This document shows positions 1-10,915 of a stretch of 64,000 nt of DNA, in pieces. A program made the translations under genes and the position numbers. Where the stretch lies: contig JALJCO010009114.1 of assembly GCA_023101725.1 (NCBI GenBank), positions 248,001 through 312,000 on the forward strand, in the 5' to 3' direction. The notes under the pieces were generated by a model, which made no database searches, was not told the origin of the DNA, and worked only from the letters and a program-made list of their open reading frames with translations. Origin of the DNA: Atherinomorus stipes. Its lineage: Eukaryota; Chordata; Actinopteri; Atheriniformes; Atherinidae. Numbering within the stretch: position 1 is the first letter of the stretch; each line of letters starts with the position of its first letter.

Positions 1-3000
1 TAGAAGCCCAAATCAGACCAGATCCTTTAGAAATGATCTTTTAAGTATCAGTGCTGAGAAATTTGCACTTCATACACAAATGAAATTAGCAAATACTGAC
101 AGCCTGTTTATTTTATTAGAAAAGGTGAAAGGTTAAGTCTCAGTTCAGTTTTTAATTGAAACAGTTTCTGACAGGTGTAAAAATATTGACTGAAGACTGC
201 AGGTATTAAAATTTTTTCTAACACAAAATATTACAAAATCCCAAAATATCACAGATATAAAAATTATTGCTTTAGCAGATGATAGAGACTGGTACACTGA
301 AAAAAACAGTGACCAAGTTTAGCAGTCTCATATTCAGCAAAAACTGTCCTGATTTTGAGAGTAATACTTGATAAGACCAGAATGTGTAAGATTACCAATC
401 TAGTTTTGAGAGTAATTGTCTTATTTCTTAGAAACTGAATCTTAAAATTGGTTATTTTGTACAAGCATGCATTCCGAGTTAAATTACCTCAGTAAGGCAC
501 TGTTTCAGATCACGTTGTGTCTTTCACTCCCAGTTTTAGCTGTAAAAACTTGTTTTAAGACCTCCTGAGACAAGTGGGAACTAGCTTATAACAAGCTGTG
601 CAACATTCATTTCAAGTTTCTTAAGTGATAAACACTTAAAACTAGTCTGCTGATGCTTATTTTCAGTGTGGTTGCTTTCTCATTTTGAGTGAAAAGATCT
701 TAAAACAAGATAAACCAAACAGAGATTCAAGAGCTGCTAGCAGAGAGGTGCATTTGACAGTCCTAAACAGCGGGTTGTTCAGTATTCTGAAGATTTTGAG
801 TTTATGCCCCATGTCATCCAAACCAATCAGATGCTTGCTATAAGAAGCCTTCACCAAGCTCCATTCATACATGCATGTTTGGAGGTTGGTGGGTGTTGAG
901 CTGCTCCTTGAGCATGAGGTCCTCCCTGACAGAAAAAGTTTTTTTTTCTCCTTTTTTTTCTTTCTGTTTTTATTTTTATTTATTTTATTTTTTTCTAGCA
1001 ATTCTCCAATTTAAAAAAAATCTTGTTTTAAGATTTCTTTTTACTTTAAAATGAGAAAGAACCAACACTCAAAAGAAGCATTACCAGACTAGTTCTGAGG
1101 GGGTTTTCACTAAATGAGGGACTTGAAATGAGTGTTTTACAACTTGTTAAAAGATATTTCTCCCCGTATAGTCTCCATATTTTTTCTTATTTCAAGAAAT
1201 CTTACCAAATGTAATCACCTTACTGCATGGACAGATAATTTCACTTGGTTATAGTCTGATTCTTCTCAATATCAGTGGTTTTTATTAAGACCACTAAATT
1301 TTGCAGTGTACTCATCGTTTTGATCTTAAGGTTTTATAGACATGAATCAATGAATGAATGAGTGAATGTTTTTTGACATTTAATCCATGTGATTAAATTG
1401 CTATATTGTTATAAAATGTCACTGACAGATAAGAAAAAAAAACTAAAAAGGAATCAAACAAGTGTAAATAATTCAGTCCTTGTAATTAGGGCTTAATTTG
1501 ACCTGGATCCATCCGGAACGTGGTCCAGCACCAATTTCATTGGATACGTCAATATCAAAAAGTCGCCCAAATTAAAAAATAAATGTTTGTATACATGTAC
1601 GTATACAAAAACAAATTTTTGGATTGATGAATGGACTTTACTTGTATAGTACTTACATTTATGAGGATACAACTTGAGACTAATATTTTATCTGCATTCA
1701 TGTCTGGTAAAATCTTCTTCTAAAACAGTGGCTTTACGTACGGTAGCTTATCCTTAAATATACAGACAGCTGTGGCTCAGGAACAGCTTTTAAAGATTTC
1801 ACATCTTAATCTTTACAGTAGAGATGAAAAACAAACAAATGTAGGGTGTGTAGGAATAAGGAATATTATTGCAGAACAGGCCGATTGCTAATTCCATAAG
1901 AAGAGATCTAAAGAGAGGTTCACATAAAAGTCTCGCTGTACAATAATTAGGATAATTTGTGTTTATTAGACGAAGCAAGGTGGAATGTGACATTGCCAAA
2001 TGATGGGAAAGGCCAGCAGTCTTACTGGTGATGGAGGGATTTGAGGAATCAAATGCTTGATGTTGCATCGGCGAGGTAGGAAGCAAAACCATTGGCTCGG
2101 AGGAGAATAATGGCAATAATTAGATTTAAAAAGAACAAAAAACAGACTGATTAGTTGGGTGAGAAAAAAGCAGGGATACCACTGGACCAGAGCAGCGACA
2201 TTATAGTTAATGTGGAAGGTTTTCCAGAAGAGGAGGCAGCAGGGTGAGCAAGATGGATCACATCTCTTTTGCTCAACTTTCGCCGGAGCTTCATGAGACA
2301 GAATGCCATTACCATAACAAATTTAAAAAGCCAGAAACGTTGTGCACCCAGGTGAGGAAAGGGATTAAAGGTTAGACATTGCAGTTGTTAAAAACAGCAG
2401 AGCAACACTTTCCACGAATCAAGGTAAGACATTTAGAAATCAGTCACCTGCAGTTGCACAAGCAGTAATCGCATGGTTTTCCCCAATTAATTCCTAAAAC
2501 CCAATTAGCTTTTCTGTACAAGTACAACGGCAATTTACAAGAAACATTACACACGGGACAATGAATACTAAAGTGAAGTGGCTCATTTTTTTTACACTAT
2601 TTAACTTGGTTTGGCATACACTCGCATTTTCAAGTACACTCATTCTTTCCGGATGAGAAAGCATCCACTAACAGATGGCCGTAGCAAATGTAAAAATTAT
2701 AACATTTTTTCATGAGTTTATTAACCTTCTGTTATTTTGTGCGGGGCGTGAATAATATCACAGTAAATAAGTGGAATTAAAAAGCAATTCCTTGAAATAA
2801 AGCTGAATCTTTGACATGGAAAGCAGGAGAAAAAACTCAGATGATTTATTGGGACTGTTTGCATTTGGCCACCACTGATTAACTGTGTCCTTATCAGGCA
2901 CCACCTACAGCACTAAGTCTAAATGATGATTAAAAAGAACCAGTGAAGAGTGTAGAAGTGGTGGAAAAAATATGTTCCAGTTAATTCTAATTGATGTAAA

Positions 3001-3250
3001 TAATGTCAAAGTCTTCGTTTTTGTTCACGTTTCCCCTTCATTTCCTCCGTTCAAGGCTACTGATGAATATTAAGTATGTTTACCCATGTTCTTTTGTCAG
3101 TGGAGGTCTACCTTAATGACATGGGTGAGATGAAAATGTTTTTTTTTAATCCATGTTTTACTTTTATCTGGTAGCACGGGTCAATTTCTCCTTAACTAAA
3201 TATTTTTTCTAATTAATCAATCTGAATTGGGAAGTTCAGCTGTGTATTAG
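1..3250. other. Intergenic or intronic DNA, no gene seen
   Basis: AT-rich sequence with short poly-A and poly-T tracts (for example around 945-1010) and no convincing exon. The open frames here are short and low in complexity. The part around 2815-2965 is free of obvious repeats and reads as moderately complex noncoding DNA, but nothing in the sequence alone shows a function. Confidence 0.6.
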
Positions 3251-3257
3251 ACCCTTC

Positions 3258-3480
3258 CAGGGCCGGCCAGAGCCCTATGAGGCCCTCATCAGATGATGAT
3301 TAAGGGGACCCACAACCCCACAACCCCACTGGTACTCAAATGTTATTGGTGCTTGATCATTTTATACACTTTAAAAGTAACACACATATTCATTTGTATT
3401 AGTAATGTGCGAGTCATGAACAAGTTGTTCAATACTCAAGAATCACTTTACTGACTCATGAATCATAATTTCCTTATCCC
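3258..3480. mobile_element. Possible hAT-type end fragments
   Basis: A segment starting CAGGGCCGGCC at 3258 resembles the CAG-initial ends of hAT transposons. At 3402 a second stretch, TAATGTGCGAGTCATGAAC, resembles another hAT-like family with repeated GAATCA/GACTCA words downstream. No matching right ends or target-site duplications were found, so both are weak calls. 3480-3720 continues with related CTCA/ACTGACT words and no gene. Confidence 0.25.
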
Positions 3481-3720
3481 CACTGACTCATTTACTGTCT
3501 CATCCCTGTGAAAAAAAATCCCATTTTAGAACTGTTGGTTTTTCACTCTTTTTTTTTCCACCAATGAAATCATCGTTTTCCAGTTTCAATCACTCATTTC
3601 GTTGGTATGAATCAGTCAGACATGGGAGCCAGGTAAGCTTGTATGAACAAGTGGATTTCTTTGCCCTCTCTGGGTAACTGACTCTGTGACTGAAATGACT
3701 CAAAAACCTGGTGGTGGGTC

Positions 3721-5032
3721 TGTCTTGTATTTCAGAGTTCCATTACCTCATTCATAGCATTTTACCTTATTAAAAAAAATAATGTAACAATGCAACATCA
3801 GTAAAGGTTGCTTTAATTAGTGCAAAACATGTAGTTGTTTGCTACAAAATTTAAACCATATTTGGTTTGTCCTCAAATTTTGCATTTGTGAACTTCAGAT
3901 ATTCTTGCGCTCCATGGAGGAAAACACTATGTGCACGTACTGTATGAAAGTGGCAGTAGCCTGCAACAGGATGGTTTAAACCAGTATTATTTGCCTTGCA
4001 ACCATGTTGAAAATAGGACAAAATTGATGAGTTTTTGTATGAATTACCATTTTTACTTGAATTATTCTGTTAAATATTTATACTTTCTTTTTTAATCAAG
4101 ATATCTTGACATTATAAATGCACTTGCAGACCCATGTGGAGGGTTTGCTCAGGGGCAGCATAAGGTCAGGTCTCTGAAAATAGCCCAGATCTATTTTGGC
4201 TGTGAATTTGTGTTCTTTCCTTCAGGATGCAGATGTTTTCTGCCGCAATGCAAAACAAATCAATTCACAAAGTCTTTTATTCGTGCTGTCATCAGTCTGG
4301 TATATGACAACATTTTAGTCTTGTCTGTGACAGTGAACATCGATAGGTGATATTTTTTGTTGTTTCTGTTTTCATGTCATGTATCACTGCTGGCTGCCAA
4401 CCATATTCCCCATTGGGGATGATAAAGATGCCTTGAACGTTGTAGTTGAGATGCCGTTGTTGAATTAATGTGGCAAACAAAAGGCATTCATTTGTGGTTT
4501 TCTGTATCTATCAAACTGTTTAACGCCCAGGTGAGGATTAGACCCAGACAAAAAGCAATCTGATTGTCCCAGTTAGCAACACACTTTGGCAGGCTTTTCA
4601 TTTATCTGATGTTATTATATTGTGCATAGCCAGTTCTCCCATCCCCAGCTGTTTCCCCAGTAGGCAAACTGCAAGCATGGGTGGAAAGAGGAATGCTGTT
4701 TCTGTTTTTGAAAATGAGACTTTTGATAGCTTTGAATATTTTTCATGTTTCTACTTAACACACAAAAAAAACTTTTAGACATGGGTCAGTTCTGAAATAT
4801 CTTTTGTTTGGAAAAGAGTTCACTATTTCTTATATAAAAATAAATAAATAAAAAAACTAGTGTTCTTAGGATACAATGAAAAAAGTCTCAAATATAAACT
4901 GGTATTTTATCTCATGACAAAACTGGTGTATGTCGAGTTGTGCTAACAATTTTCCCCAGCCTCTTAGAGAGTATTCATTCGTTCCCCACAGTCCCAGTCA
5001 GATATATGCTTATCCTTCTTATCCTCAGCAAA
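3721..5032. other. No gene recognised
   Basis: AT-rich, ordinary complexity and no long frame of credible composition. A short A/T-only stretch lies near 4836-4858. Nothing further can be supported. Confidence 0.55.
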
Positions 5033-5043
5033 TCAATACCTAC

Positions 5044-5338
5044 CTCTGCTACTTTGGGAATCAGCCATCCACACACATCTGCTAAGTAGTGATGCCTCAG
5101 AAGCACAAAGCTGAAATCCTCGGTGAAAATCTTTGCTTGCGAAAGCATCTTCAGTAACGTCTACAAGAAGCTTGAGCTCCGACAGCATTCTGAGGAAGGA
5201 GCAACAAAATAACTCATCCTCATCATTGCATGCGTTGTTTATGAGCAGAGTTATTTGTGGATGCTTCTTTATTGCTGGGAGTGAAAGTTTCTTTTGCTGC
5301 ATCACATCTCCAAAGGAAAGTCTTCCAACTTGTATCAA
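5044..5338 (-). CDS. Candidate protein-coding exon, product unknown
   Basis: On the minus strand about 290 bases stay open and encode a well-mixed sequence unlike the low-complexity frames nearby. Key stretches are GRLSFGDVMQQKKLSLPAIK, a leucine-rich part around LRMLSELKLLVDVTEDAF, and a C-terminal CVWMADSQSSRG. The frame runs into AG|GTAGGT, a good vertebrate splice donor, with the exon's last base at 5044. The 5' limit is uncertain: the best acceptor is an ACAAG ending at 5329 with only a weak pyrimidine tract, so an exon of about 5044-5328 is suggested. The first codon in the open block is TTG, not ATG, which fits an internal exon. I do not recognise the protein family and see no transposase motif. 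It could be an exon of a cellular gene, a decayed gene, or chance openness. No neighbouring exons were found. Confidence 0.3.
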
Positions 5339-5738
5339 TGAGCGATAACATTTAGATCAGTCCGCTTCCTTATTAAATATTCATTTCTATTTTTTGCCTA
5401 CAGTATGTCTTGGAAGATAATTGTTAAAAGTGGCTTTAATGGAGGCCAGTGAGGTTGGCTCATGCCATGAATGTAATTGTATGTCATTTAAAAATCATAA
5501 ATCATACTGTACATGTTTACATTTGACATTTCTTTGTAGTGCAGCGATGTCTTTGCCTGCTTCTTGTAATCATCATTGTATGAATATTTATGTGGTACCT
5601 CTCCAGGCACTTCATCTAAAATAAATGAAGACAGGCCTCCAGCTCAGACAGATCTGCACTAACACAGCATCCTCATTAAAGACCAATCCTATAATGATGT
5701 ACATCAGTCTGACATAAAAGATATACACGTCTTTATGA

Positions 5739-5745
5739 TATATAC

Positions 5746-5792
<47 letters not shown>
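5739..5792. repeat. (TA)n microsatellite
   Basis: An almost uninterrupted TA dinucleotide run of about 45 bases after a short TATATACG lead. It directly abuts the left end of the Tc1-type MITE at 5795, which fits TA being the target of that family. Confidence 0.95.
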
Positions 5793-5794
<2 letters not shown>

Positions 5795-5796
<2 letters not shown>

Positions 5797-6325
5797 ATCA
5801 TCCTCAAAATTTTTCATACCCTCCAAGGGTATGAAAATGATAAATTCACAGTAGGAAATCAAATAACAAGAAACTAAAGAAAGAAATAATAAATAAAAGT
5901 TTATAAAATTATAATTTAGTGAAATAAAATATTGCTTTTCAATTGTAGTTGAAAATAATAATTAAAAAAACAAACAAAACTGTCTCAAACACATTAGAGC
6001 ACCTTTCCCATGAACAGCGGGCTAACATACCTGTCAACAGGTGGAGAAGTCTGAACATTACAGAAAACACATGATTGCCTCAAATTCTTGTGCAATGAAA
6101 TTTTAGCTTGGGAGCCCCACCATGCTTGTTTACTTGTTTTTTTATTTTTTGTGTTTGTTTTTAATATTTTCTTAAAACCACAATTCAAAATCAATGTCAC
6201 ATTTTCATAGAACCTCTCTTTATTATTACTTTCGTCAATTTCATCTTATTTCACGAACAGCTGTTTTTTTTTTTTTTTTTTTTCAATCTTTAATTTGAGG
6301 GTATGAATCATTTTGAGGACGATTG
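5795..6325. mobile_element. Non-autonomous Tc1/mariner element (MITE)
   Basis: The left end CAATCATCCTCAAAAT is matched inverted by ATTTTGAGGACGATTG at the right end, and both continue inward with CATACCCTC/GAGGGTATG, giving terminal inverted repeats of about 30 bases. A TA lies just outside each end (5793-5794 and 6326-6327), the Tc1/mariner target duplication. The 531 bp interior is AT-rich, has poly-T runs (6264-6284) and carries no transposase frame, so any movement would need a related transposase supplied in trans. The left end sits inside a TA repeat, so that side of the duplication is not unique. Confidence 0.8.
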
Positions 6326-6374
6326 TATATAAAGACCAAACTTTGGAGCGGTAACAGGGAAACAGATATATTAT

Positions 6375-6560
6375 TAGTGATGCACAATATTGGATTTTTT
6401 CCACTATCTGATTTTTTGACATTTTACAACTTATTTGGCTCATAATGATGTAATATTCTTTGTTTGAGGAAAACTGGAAAAATACTTCTTCTACGTATGC
6501 TCCAGATCTGGCAGTTGCAGGAGACGGTATAATGTTGTGCCCATGACCCACCTCAGTGGC
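6375..6560 (+). mobile_element. hAT-type end fragment
   Basis: Begins TAGTGATGCACAATATTGGA and continues with the ATT-rich body seen in fish hAT families with TAGNGATGCAC ends. Only one end is visible. No right inverted repeat or 8-bp duplication was found before the sequence turns into an A-rich stretch at 6564. Confidence 0.35.
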
Positions 6561-6649
6561 CTCCAAATAAACAAAAAAATAAAAAATAAAAAAAATAAAC
6601 AGTGTCCCGTATGTTCGTCATCAAAAGGCACTTGTTATATTTTGCTTAA

Positions 6650-6902
6650 AGGGACTTGAGGCAAGATTAAACAATGAGACTCGCGACTGCCTCAACTGGT
6701 GCTGCTGAAAACTGCAGCCACAAGCCAAGCCGCCACGGGAGCGCGCATAAACTGAAGCTATAATGTTGTTTACAACTTGATAAAGTCTTTTTCTTCGTAG
6801 TTCCACTTTTTAGTGTCTTTCAGTTGATCTGGATCGTTTGCTGACGGCAGAAGAATCCATAGCTATCCCTTGCAGTGTTTGAATTCCGCGACCGTCTCCT
6901 TC
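6650..6902 (+). mobile_element. Truncated TTAA-target element, family shared with 14973-17473
   Basis: Starts AGGGACTTGAGGCAAGATTA just after a TTAA (6646-6649). It matches 14973-15128 over its first 150 bases and 17201-17308 over the following 100 bases, for example CAGTTGATCTGGATCGTTTG and GCTGACGGCAGAAGAATCCA. The match stops after GACCGTCTCCT near 6902, so the right end is lost or displaced. The copy is uninterrupted where the 15 kb copy carries a hAT insertion, so it shows the empty-site arrangement. The TTAA target and AGGG end fit Kolobok or piggyBac-like MITEs. Confidence 0.7.
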
Positions 6903-7143
6903 CGGATAAAACGTGGGGGAGGGGATAAGGTCATTTCCCGGGCTTCCACATCTGAGGAAGGGGGAAATTCAGCACGGAATGAAAGATTTAGAAAAATAAA
7001 ATAAGGGAGGGGGGAGGGGGGGGGGCTCTTCTTGTAACCCACCCCAAATAAAAAAAGGACTGTTTTTTTCAATCCCCCCCCCTAATTGTACCTGTATTCA
7101 GCCGATACCTGTATTCAGTTTTAATGCCTCTCTCTCTGTATTT

Positions 7144-7166
7144 TAGGTAGGTAGGTAGGTAGGTAG
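7144..7166. repeat. (TAGG)n repeat, left of the hAT-like insertion
   Basis: About six TAGG units immediately before the element at 7167. The same unit resumes at 9245-9264 after the element, showing that a single tetranucleotide array was split by the insertion. Confidence 0.9.
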
Positions 7167-7372
7167 TAGGGATTTGGCTCTGAACTTTATTATTCGAATA
7201 TAATTTGAACATTAAAAAAATAAATGAATTTCGAACTAATATTTATATTCAAACCTGTTATGGGTTTTACTTTTTATCAACTTGTTACAATGTAAACATT
7301 TTCAACAGGGTTAATGCACAACGCTTTCTAGAGAACTTCCGGTTAAGAAAGTAAGAGTATCCAGCACTGAGC

Positions 7373-7958
7373 AGCCTGGTACACCAGCCTGACTAAAGCA
7401 ATGTACGTATGTGATATACGGCAAGTCAGTCTGGGTTCCCTCCATTGGGAAGTGATTTCCACTCTGGTAAAAACTGACCGGACCAATCACAGCGCAGCAG
7501 TAGAATTATTAAAAGAACGTAAAACTCCTCCGACGTCTCCACCACTGTTTCTGCTCCGTTTTGGTGCGTAACTAACAGCTTCCGGGTCATAGTCACATGA
7601 CGTGCGACACAAACGCTTTCTCATATTAGTAGTTCAGCAATAAACAATGCTGACATGTAACAGAGTATTTAAAATAATAAAACCAAACATTCTATGTTAA
7701 TATACACAAGAAATGTACATTAAATAGAGAGGGAAAAACAACGTGTAAACGCTGACTTCCGGCGTCACCATAGCAACATAGCAACACAGTGTCGAGCTAC
7801 ACCAGCTACAGTCACCTCTGATTGGTTCTCTCCAGTTCACTTTCCTCCTCTTTGTCCCGCCTCTCGTCTCGCATTGGAAATCAGTCTCTTACGGAGGGAC
7901 CCAGACTGACCTGCCATGTATCTCATACATGGCGTTGGTCAGGCTGGTGTACCAGGCT
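7373..7958. mobile_element. Non-autonomous DNA element with 10-bp target duplication
   Basis: Ends are AGCCTGGTACACCAGCCTGA on the left and its inverse on the right. The inverted similarity continues for roughly 85 bases (GTCAGTCTGGGT, CCCTCC and TGATTTCC are shared). AGCACTGAGC occurs directly before (7363-7372) and directly after (7959-7968) the element, a perfect 10-bp direct repeat. An 8-bp hAT duplication would be shorter; 9-11 bp is the range for Mutator-like elements. The 586 bp interior contains CCAAT-like ATTGG words and no coding frame. It is nested in the hAT-like element 7167-9244 and is therefore younger than it. Confidence 0.75.
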
Positions 7959-9065
7959 AGCACTGAGCAGGCTGATATAACAGTAGTATGATGAGATAAA
8001 GCATCTTACAAGTTTCTGCGGCGTGAAGAGCCGACCTCGGCAGCTAAATAATATAATCCTACAATCAGTTTTCACGCATTTCTCTCGGATGATCAACTAC
8101 AAAGATGGATTGTGAACATCAGGTCACACCGTGTCTGAACTCCACACTTTACAGCCCAGGACGTCAGAGAGCCGAGTGAAGGAAGAGGAAGGAGCTAAAA
8201 TCCACCGCTGTTCTGGTTTTATTTCACTATAACAATTATTCTCTTGGTGAGAGAAGACTGTGTTTGGGAATGTACAGTTGGACCAGAGAAGATGGAAACT
8301 GGAGAAGCAGTTCGTGCTCATGTCGTCGAAAAATGAGAAAGATAAGTAGCAGCCTAGTGGCTTATTAACAAATCCAGCGAGTGCTAACCTAAGAAAATAA
8401 TATAAGTAGCAATGATTTCTCTCAAAGAACAGTACAAATAGATTTCTGTTAAAAATGTGACCATAACATGCGTTTTTACTACACTGTGTCTTAATCAGAC
8501 ACACATTAATCTATTTGTGTCACTGTCTTCTGATGATGCTGCATCCGAGCAACCGCTATTAGCTAAACACTTACCATGAATAAAGTTGGTTATACAGCTT
8601 AAATCGCTTCACCCGCTCGCTGGCAGACGTCGCTGTGTGTGACTGATAAATCCGGTGGACATTGTCCACAATGATGTGCGACAGGTCTAAGAAAAAGGAA
8701 AAAAAAAAAACGTGTAAAATGCCGTTTTGTCCAGATGTAATGTGACGGTTCTGAACTGGACGTAATCGTCGGGGATCTCCCGTCTGGTGAAGTTGAGAAT
8801 CGTGACCGACAGAGCATTAACTGTGTCGTATCAGCATCTTCTGTTATATTCTGCTCATTACATCTTAACTACACTGAATTATGTTGTTTGCTCATTAATA
8901 ACAATTTTAACTCACCCAAATACTTTGAAAAGCCTTTCGTGCACGTAGTACATTTATGTTGATAGAGCTACACTGCCCTCTAGTGGCCACAACATGTAAA
9001 ACTAAGTTGAAGCAAAAACAAATTTAATGGTTAAATTATTATTAGTAAATGTTCGAATATATTCG

Positions 9066-9195
9066 AACTTGTTCCTGGTACAGACTGGCGACCTGTCCAG
9101 GGTGTACCCCCCTCTCGCCTGATAATAGCTGGGATAGGCTCCAGCAACCCCCGCAACCCTGAACTGGATAAGCAGTACAGAAAATGACTGACTAT
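9066..9195 (+). mobile_element. LINE 3' tail fragment (fish L2/CR1-like)
   Basis: Contains the characteristic fish repeat words GACCTGTCCAGGGTGTACCC, GCTGGGATAGGCTCCAGCA, CCCGCAACCCTGAACTGGA and TAAGCAGTACAGAAAATG, in the usual order for the 3' end of an abundant teleost L2/CR1-type LINE (and SINEs that copy its tail). It lies inside the hAT-like element just before its right end. Confidence 0.8.
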
Positions 9196-9244
9196 TATTC
9201 AAACAAACTTCGAATGGGATTTCTGAGCAAAAGTCAAAGCCCTA

Positions 9245-9266
9245 GGTAGGTAGGTAGGTAGGTAAC
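9245..9266. repeat. (TAGG)n repeat, right of the hAT-like insertion
   Basis: Continuation of the tetranucleotide array interrupted at 7167. Confidence 0.9.
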
Positions 9267-9458
9267 AAAAGGCTGTAGCATAAACTGTTTAGACATTATC
9301 TAACATGCTGAAAAGTCATTTTGTGTATTATATGTCGTTTTGGCCCCTAATCAAACCTTTTAGGGGACCTGAAACTGGTCTTAGCTTTCTTTTTTCAATG
9401 GGTGCAGTTATTGCAGGACTGGGCATAAAGAGATAAAGAAAAAAGCTTTGAGACGAAT

Positions 9459-9464
9459 TTTATT
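9459..9464 (-). promoter_or_regulatory. Poly(A) signal AATAAA
   Basis: AATAAA on the minus strand, 30 bases after the stop codon of the open frame ending at 9494. The spacing fits the end of a short 3' UTR for that frame. Confidence 0.4.
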
Positions 9465-9493
9465 GGTGTTTTTTTGTAACATTGTTAGTCGAT

Positions 9494-9835
9494 TCACTCT
9501 TCACAGTCGTCACATCTGGTGGTCTCATTTTCAAATCCTACATATTCAAGAAGCGTTCCCGCACACTGTATTGCAGTATACAGTGTGCGGGAACCCTTTT
9601 CAAATTTGTGGACATACTTTGGATTACGCCCTCTTCCACGCACCTGTGCCTTCAGGTTGTGCAGAGATTTTGTTTTCACTCTTGGAACAAAATCCCCCCA
9701 CATAAAATGTAGTTTAGACAAACAAATATTGAAAATGTCAGCAGCTGATGAGGTTTGCAAAATAGATTTTGCATTATGCTCAAGAACATGGCAGTGTTGG
9801 CGAATAACATAACACAGAAAGATATAGGAGTACAT
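9494..9835 (-). CDS. Unrecognised ORF 3' end with poly(A) signal
   Basis: A minus-strand frame of 113 codons ends at a TGA at 9494-9496 and is followed by AATAAA. The last 85 or so residues, from about AADIFNICLSKLHF through NPKYVHKFEKGSRTLYTAIQ to the end at ETTRCDDCEE, look like real protein with balanced composition and a basic RGRGRN patch. The first 30 residues are less convincing, and a splice acceptor-like ATCAG precedes the AADIF part. I do not recognise a family. Choices are a terminal exon of a host gene, a transposon ORF end, or a retrocopy. A perfect 16-bp inverted repeat lies within the frame (9555-9594). No upstream exon was found. Confidence 0.35.
   Translation of the reverse strand: MYSYIFLCYVIRQHCHVLEHNAKSILQTSSAADIFNICLSKLHFMWGDFVPRVKTKSLHNLKAQVRGRGRNPKYVHKFEKGSRTLYTAIQCAGTLLEYVGFENETTRCDDCEE
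9555..9594. repeat. Perfect 16-bp palindrome with 8-base loop
   Basis: GTTCCCGCACACTGTA at 9555-9570 is repeated exactly inverted at 9579-9594 around TTGCAGTA. It would form a stable hairpin in RNA or cruciform DNA. It lies in the middle of the open frame 9494-9835. Confidence 0.95.
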
Positions 9836-9839
9836 AACG

Positions 9840-10510
9840 TGAAGTGTATGTACTTAAATTTGGGTGACGGCGGTTTACCCAGGTAAAGGTCAATTTACAG
9901 AGAATATCTATAAGAATTTCTTTGTTTTGGGGGTCATGGGGCCCAGTCAGATTTTAGGTGTGACTTTTTCCATGCCACCCCTCTGTCCGACAGTAAATAC
10001 AGATTCTCTGGTAACACAAATAATAAAGGAAAATGTAAATAAACAATGCAAATATAATCTACAGACATGTAATTTATTTTACATTTCATACCTTATTGCA
10101 CTCATGTCGAATATAATCATGACTCACATCCCAGACTTCTTTCATCCATCCAGACAGAACCGTTAATGCAGCCCATAATATGTCACTGTGTTTATGTGTG
10201 CGAGGAGAATCTTTGTCTATGTTTTCAGCTCGCTGAAAAATCAATATATCCAGGGGTTGCATTACAAGCTTGAAAGTATGAGAGGTAGCCATCTTTACTT
10301 CAGATTCAGACAGGATTTTTAATTGGAAAACTACAAAGAAGATAGAAATTACTGACTACTAAAAGTCTGAGTAAAGCAGAAATAAATCTGTGTTCTGAGG
10401 TTTTCACTTCACTGACAAATAAGTTCTTAACCACCCAGCCATGGATGATGTAAACAAGAATGATGTAAACAATCATGAAGTAAATAAAGATTGGAAATTG
10501 ACTCTGGAGG
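9840..10510. other. No gene recognised
   Basis: AT-rich DNA with no exon or transposon ends that I can support. Confidence 0.5.
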
Positions 10511-10647
10511 TTAGTGTGAGTGTGCATGGGGGTTTGTCTCGTTTGTACCTCAGCTCTCGCCTGAGAGCTGCTGTTACAGACTTCCGGCTCCCTGCGACTC
10601 TGACTTGGATTAAGCAATCATAGAAAATGGATGAATGAAATGAATAA
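10511..10647 (+). mobile_element. Degenerate LINE 3' tail (fish L2/CR1-like)
   Basis: Retains the order of the fish LINE tail: a GTGTGAGTGTGCATGG lead, an eroded middle, then CCCTGCGACTCTGACTTGGA, TTAAGCAATCATAGAAAATG and a GATGAATGAA end. It is more diverged than the copy at 9066-9195. Confidence 0.65.
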
Positions 10648-10915
10648 AATTAGGTATCAAAGGAACAGGAAAATGAGCACTGCTTTATGCTCTTAATAAT
10701 CAGTCTGCACAACATCCTGATTGACAGGTCTCAGATCAGGTCAAATGAAAGACACCATGCAAACACAGCTGAGTTCATGTGAATGACGAGAGCTGCTTCT
10801 ATGTGAAATTCCAAATGCATGCTGTTTCTAACTGTGGACAAAGTTTCCACCATTTTTAATTGTGCAGTTTACTTATACTCTCATGGTGGGTGTGTCCAAG
10901 CTGGCAAGGATTCAG

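Larger units (their letters stand above)
7167..9244. mobile_element. hAT-like element with TAGGG ends, 2.1 kb
   Basis: The left end TAGGGATTTGGCTCTGAAC and the inverted right end TAGGGCTTTGACTTTTGCTC form short imperfect terminal repeats followed by TTCGAATAT-type words on both sides. The flanks are the same TAGG repeat, so a GGTAGGTA-like 8-bp duplication is possible but cannot be proved in a repeat. The interior holds no intact transposase. It is GC-richer around 7370-8200 because of a nested element at 7373-7958, and a LINE tail sits near its right end at 9066-9195. A frame at 8124-8504 minus is not recognisable. Confidence 0.6.

Noticed and set aside
9448..9812. Three plus-strand frames across 9448-9812
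   Set aside because: They overlap the better minus frame with stop and poly(A) signal and arise from the palindrome and low stop density there.
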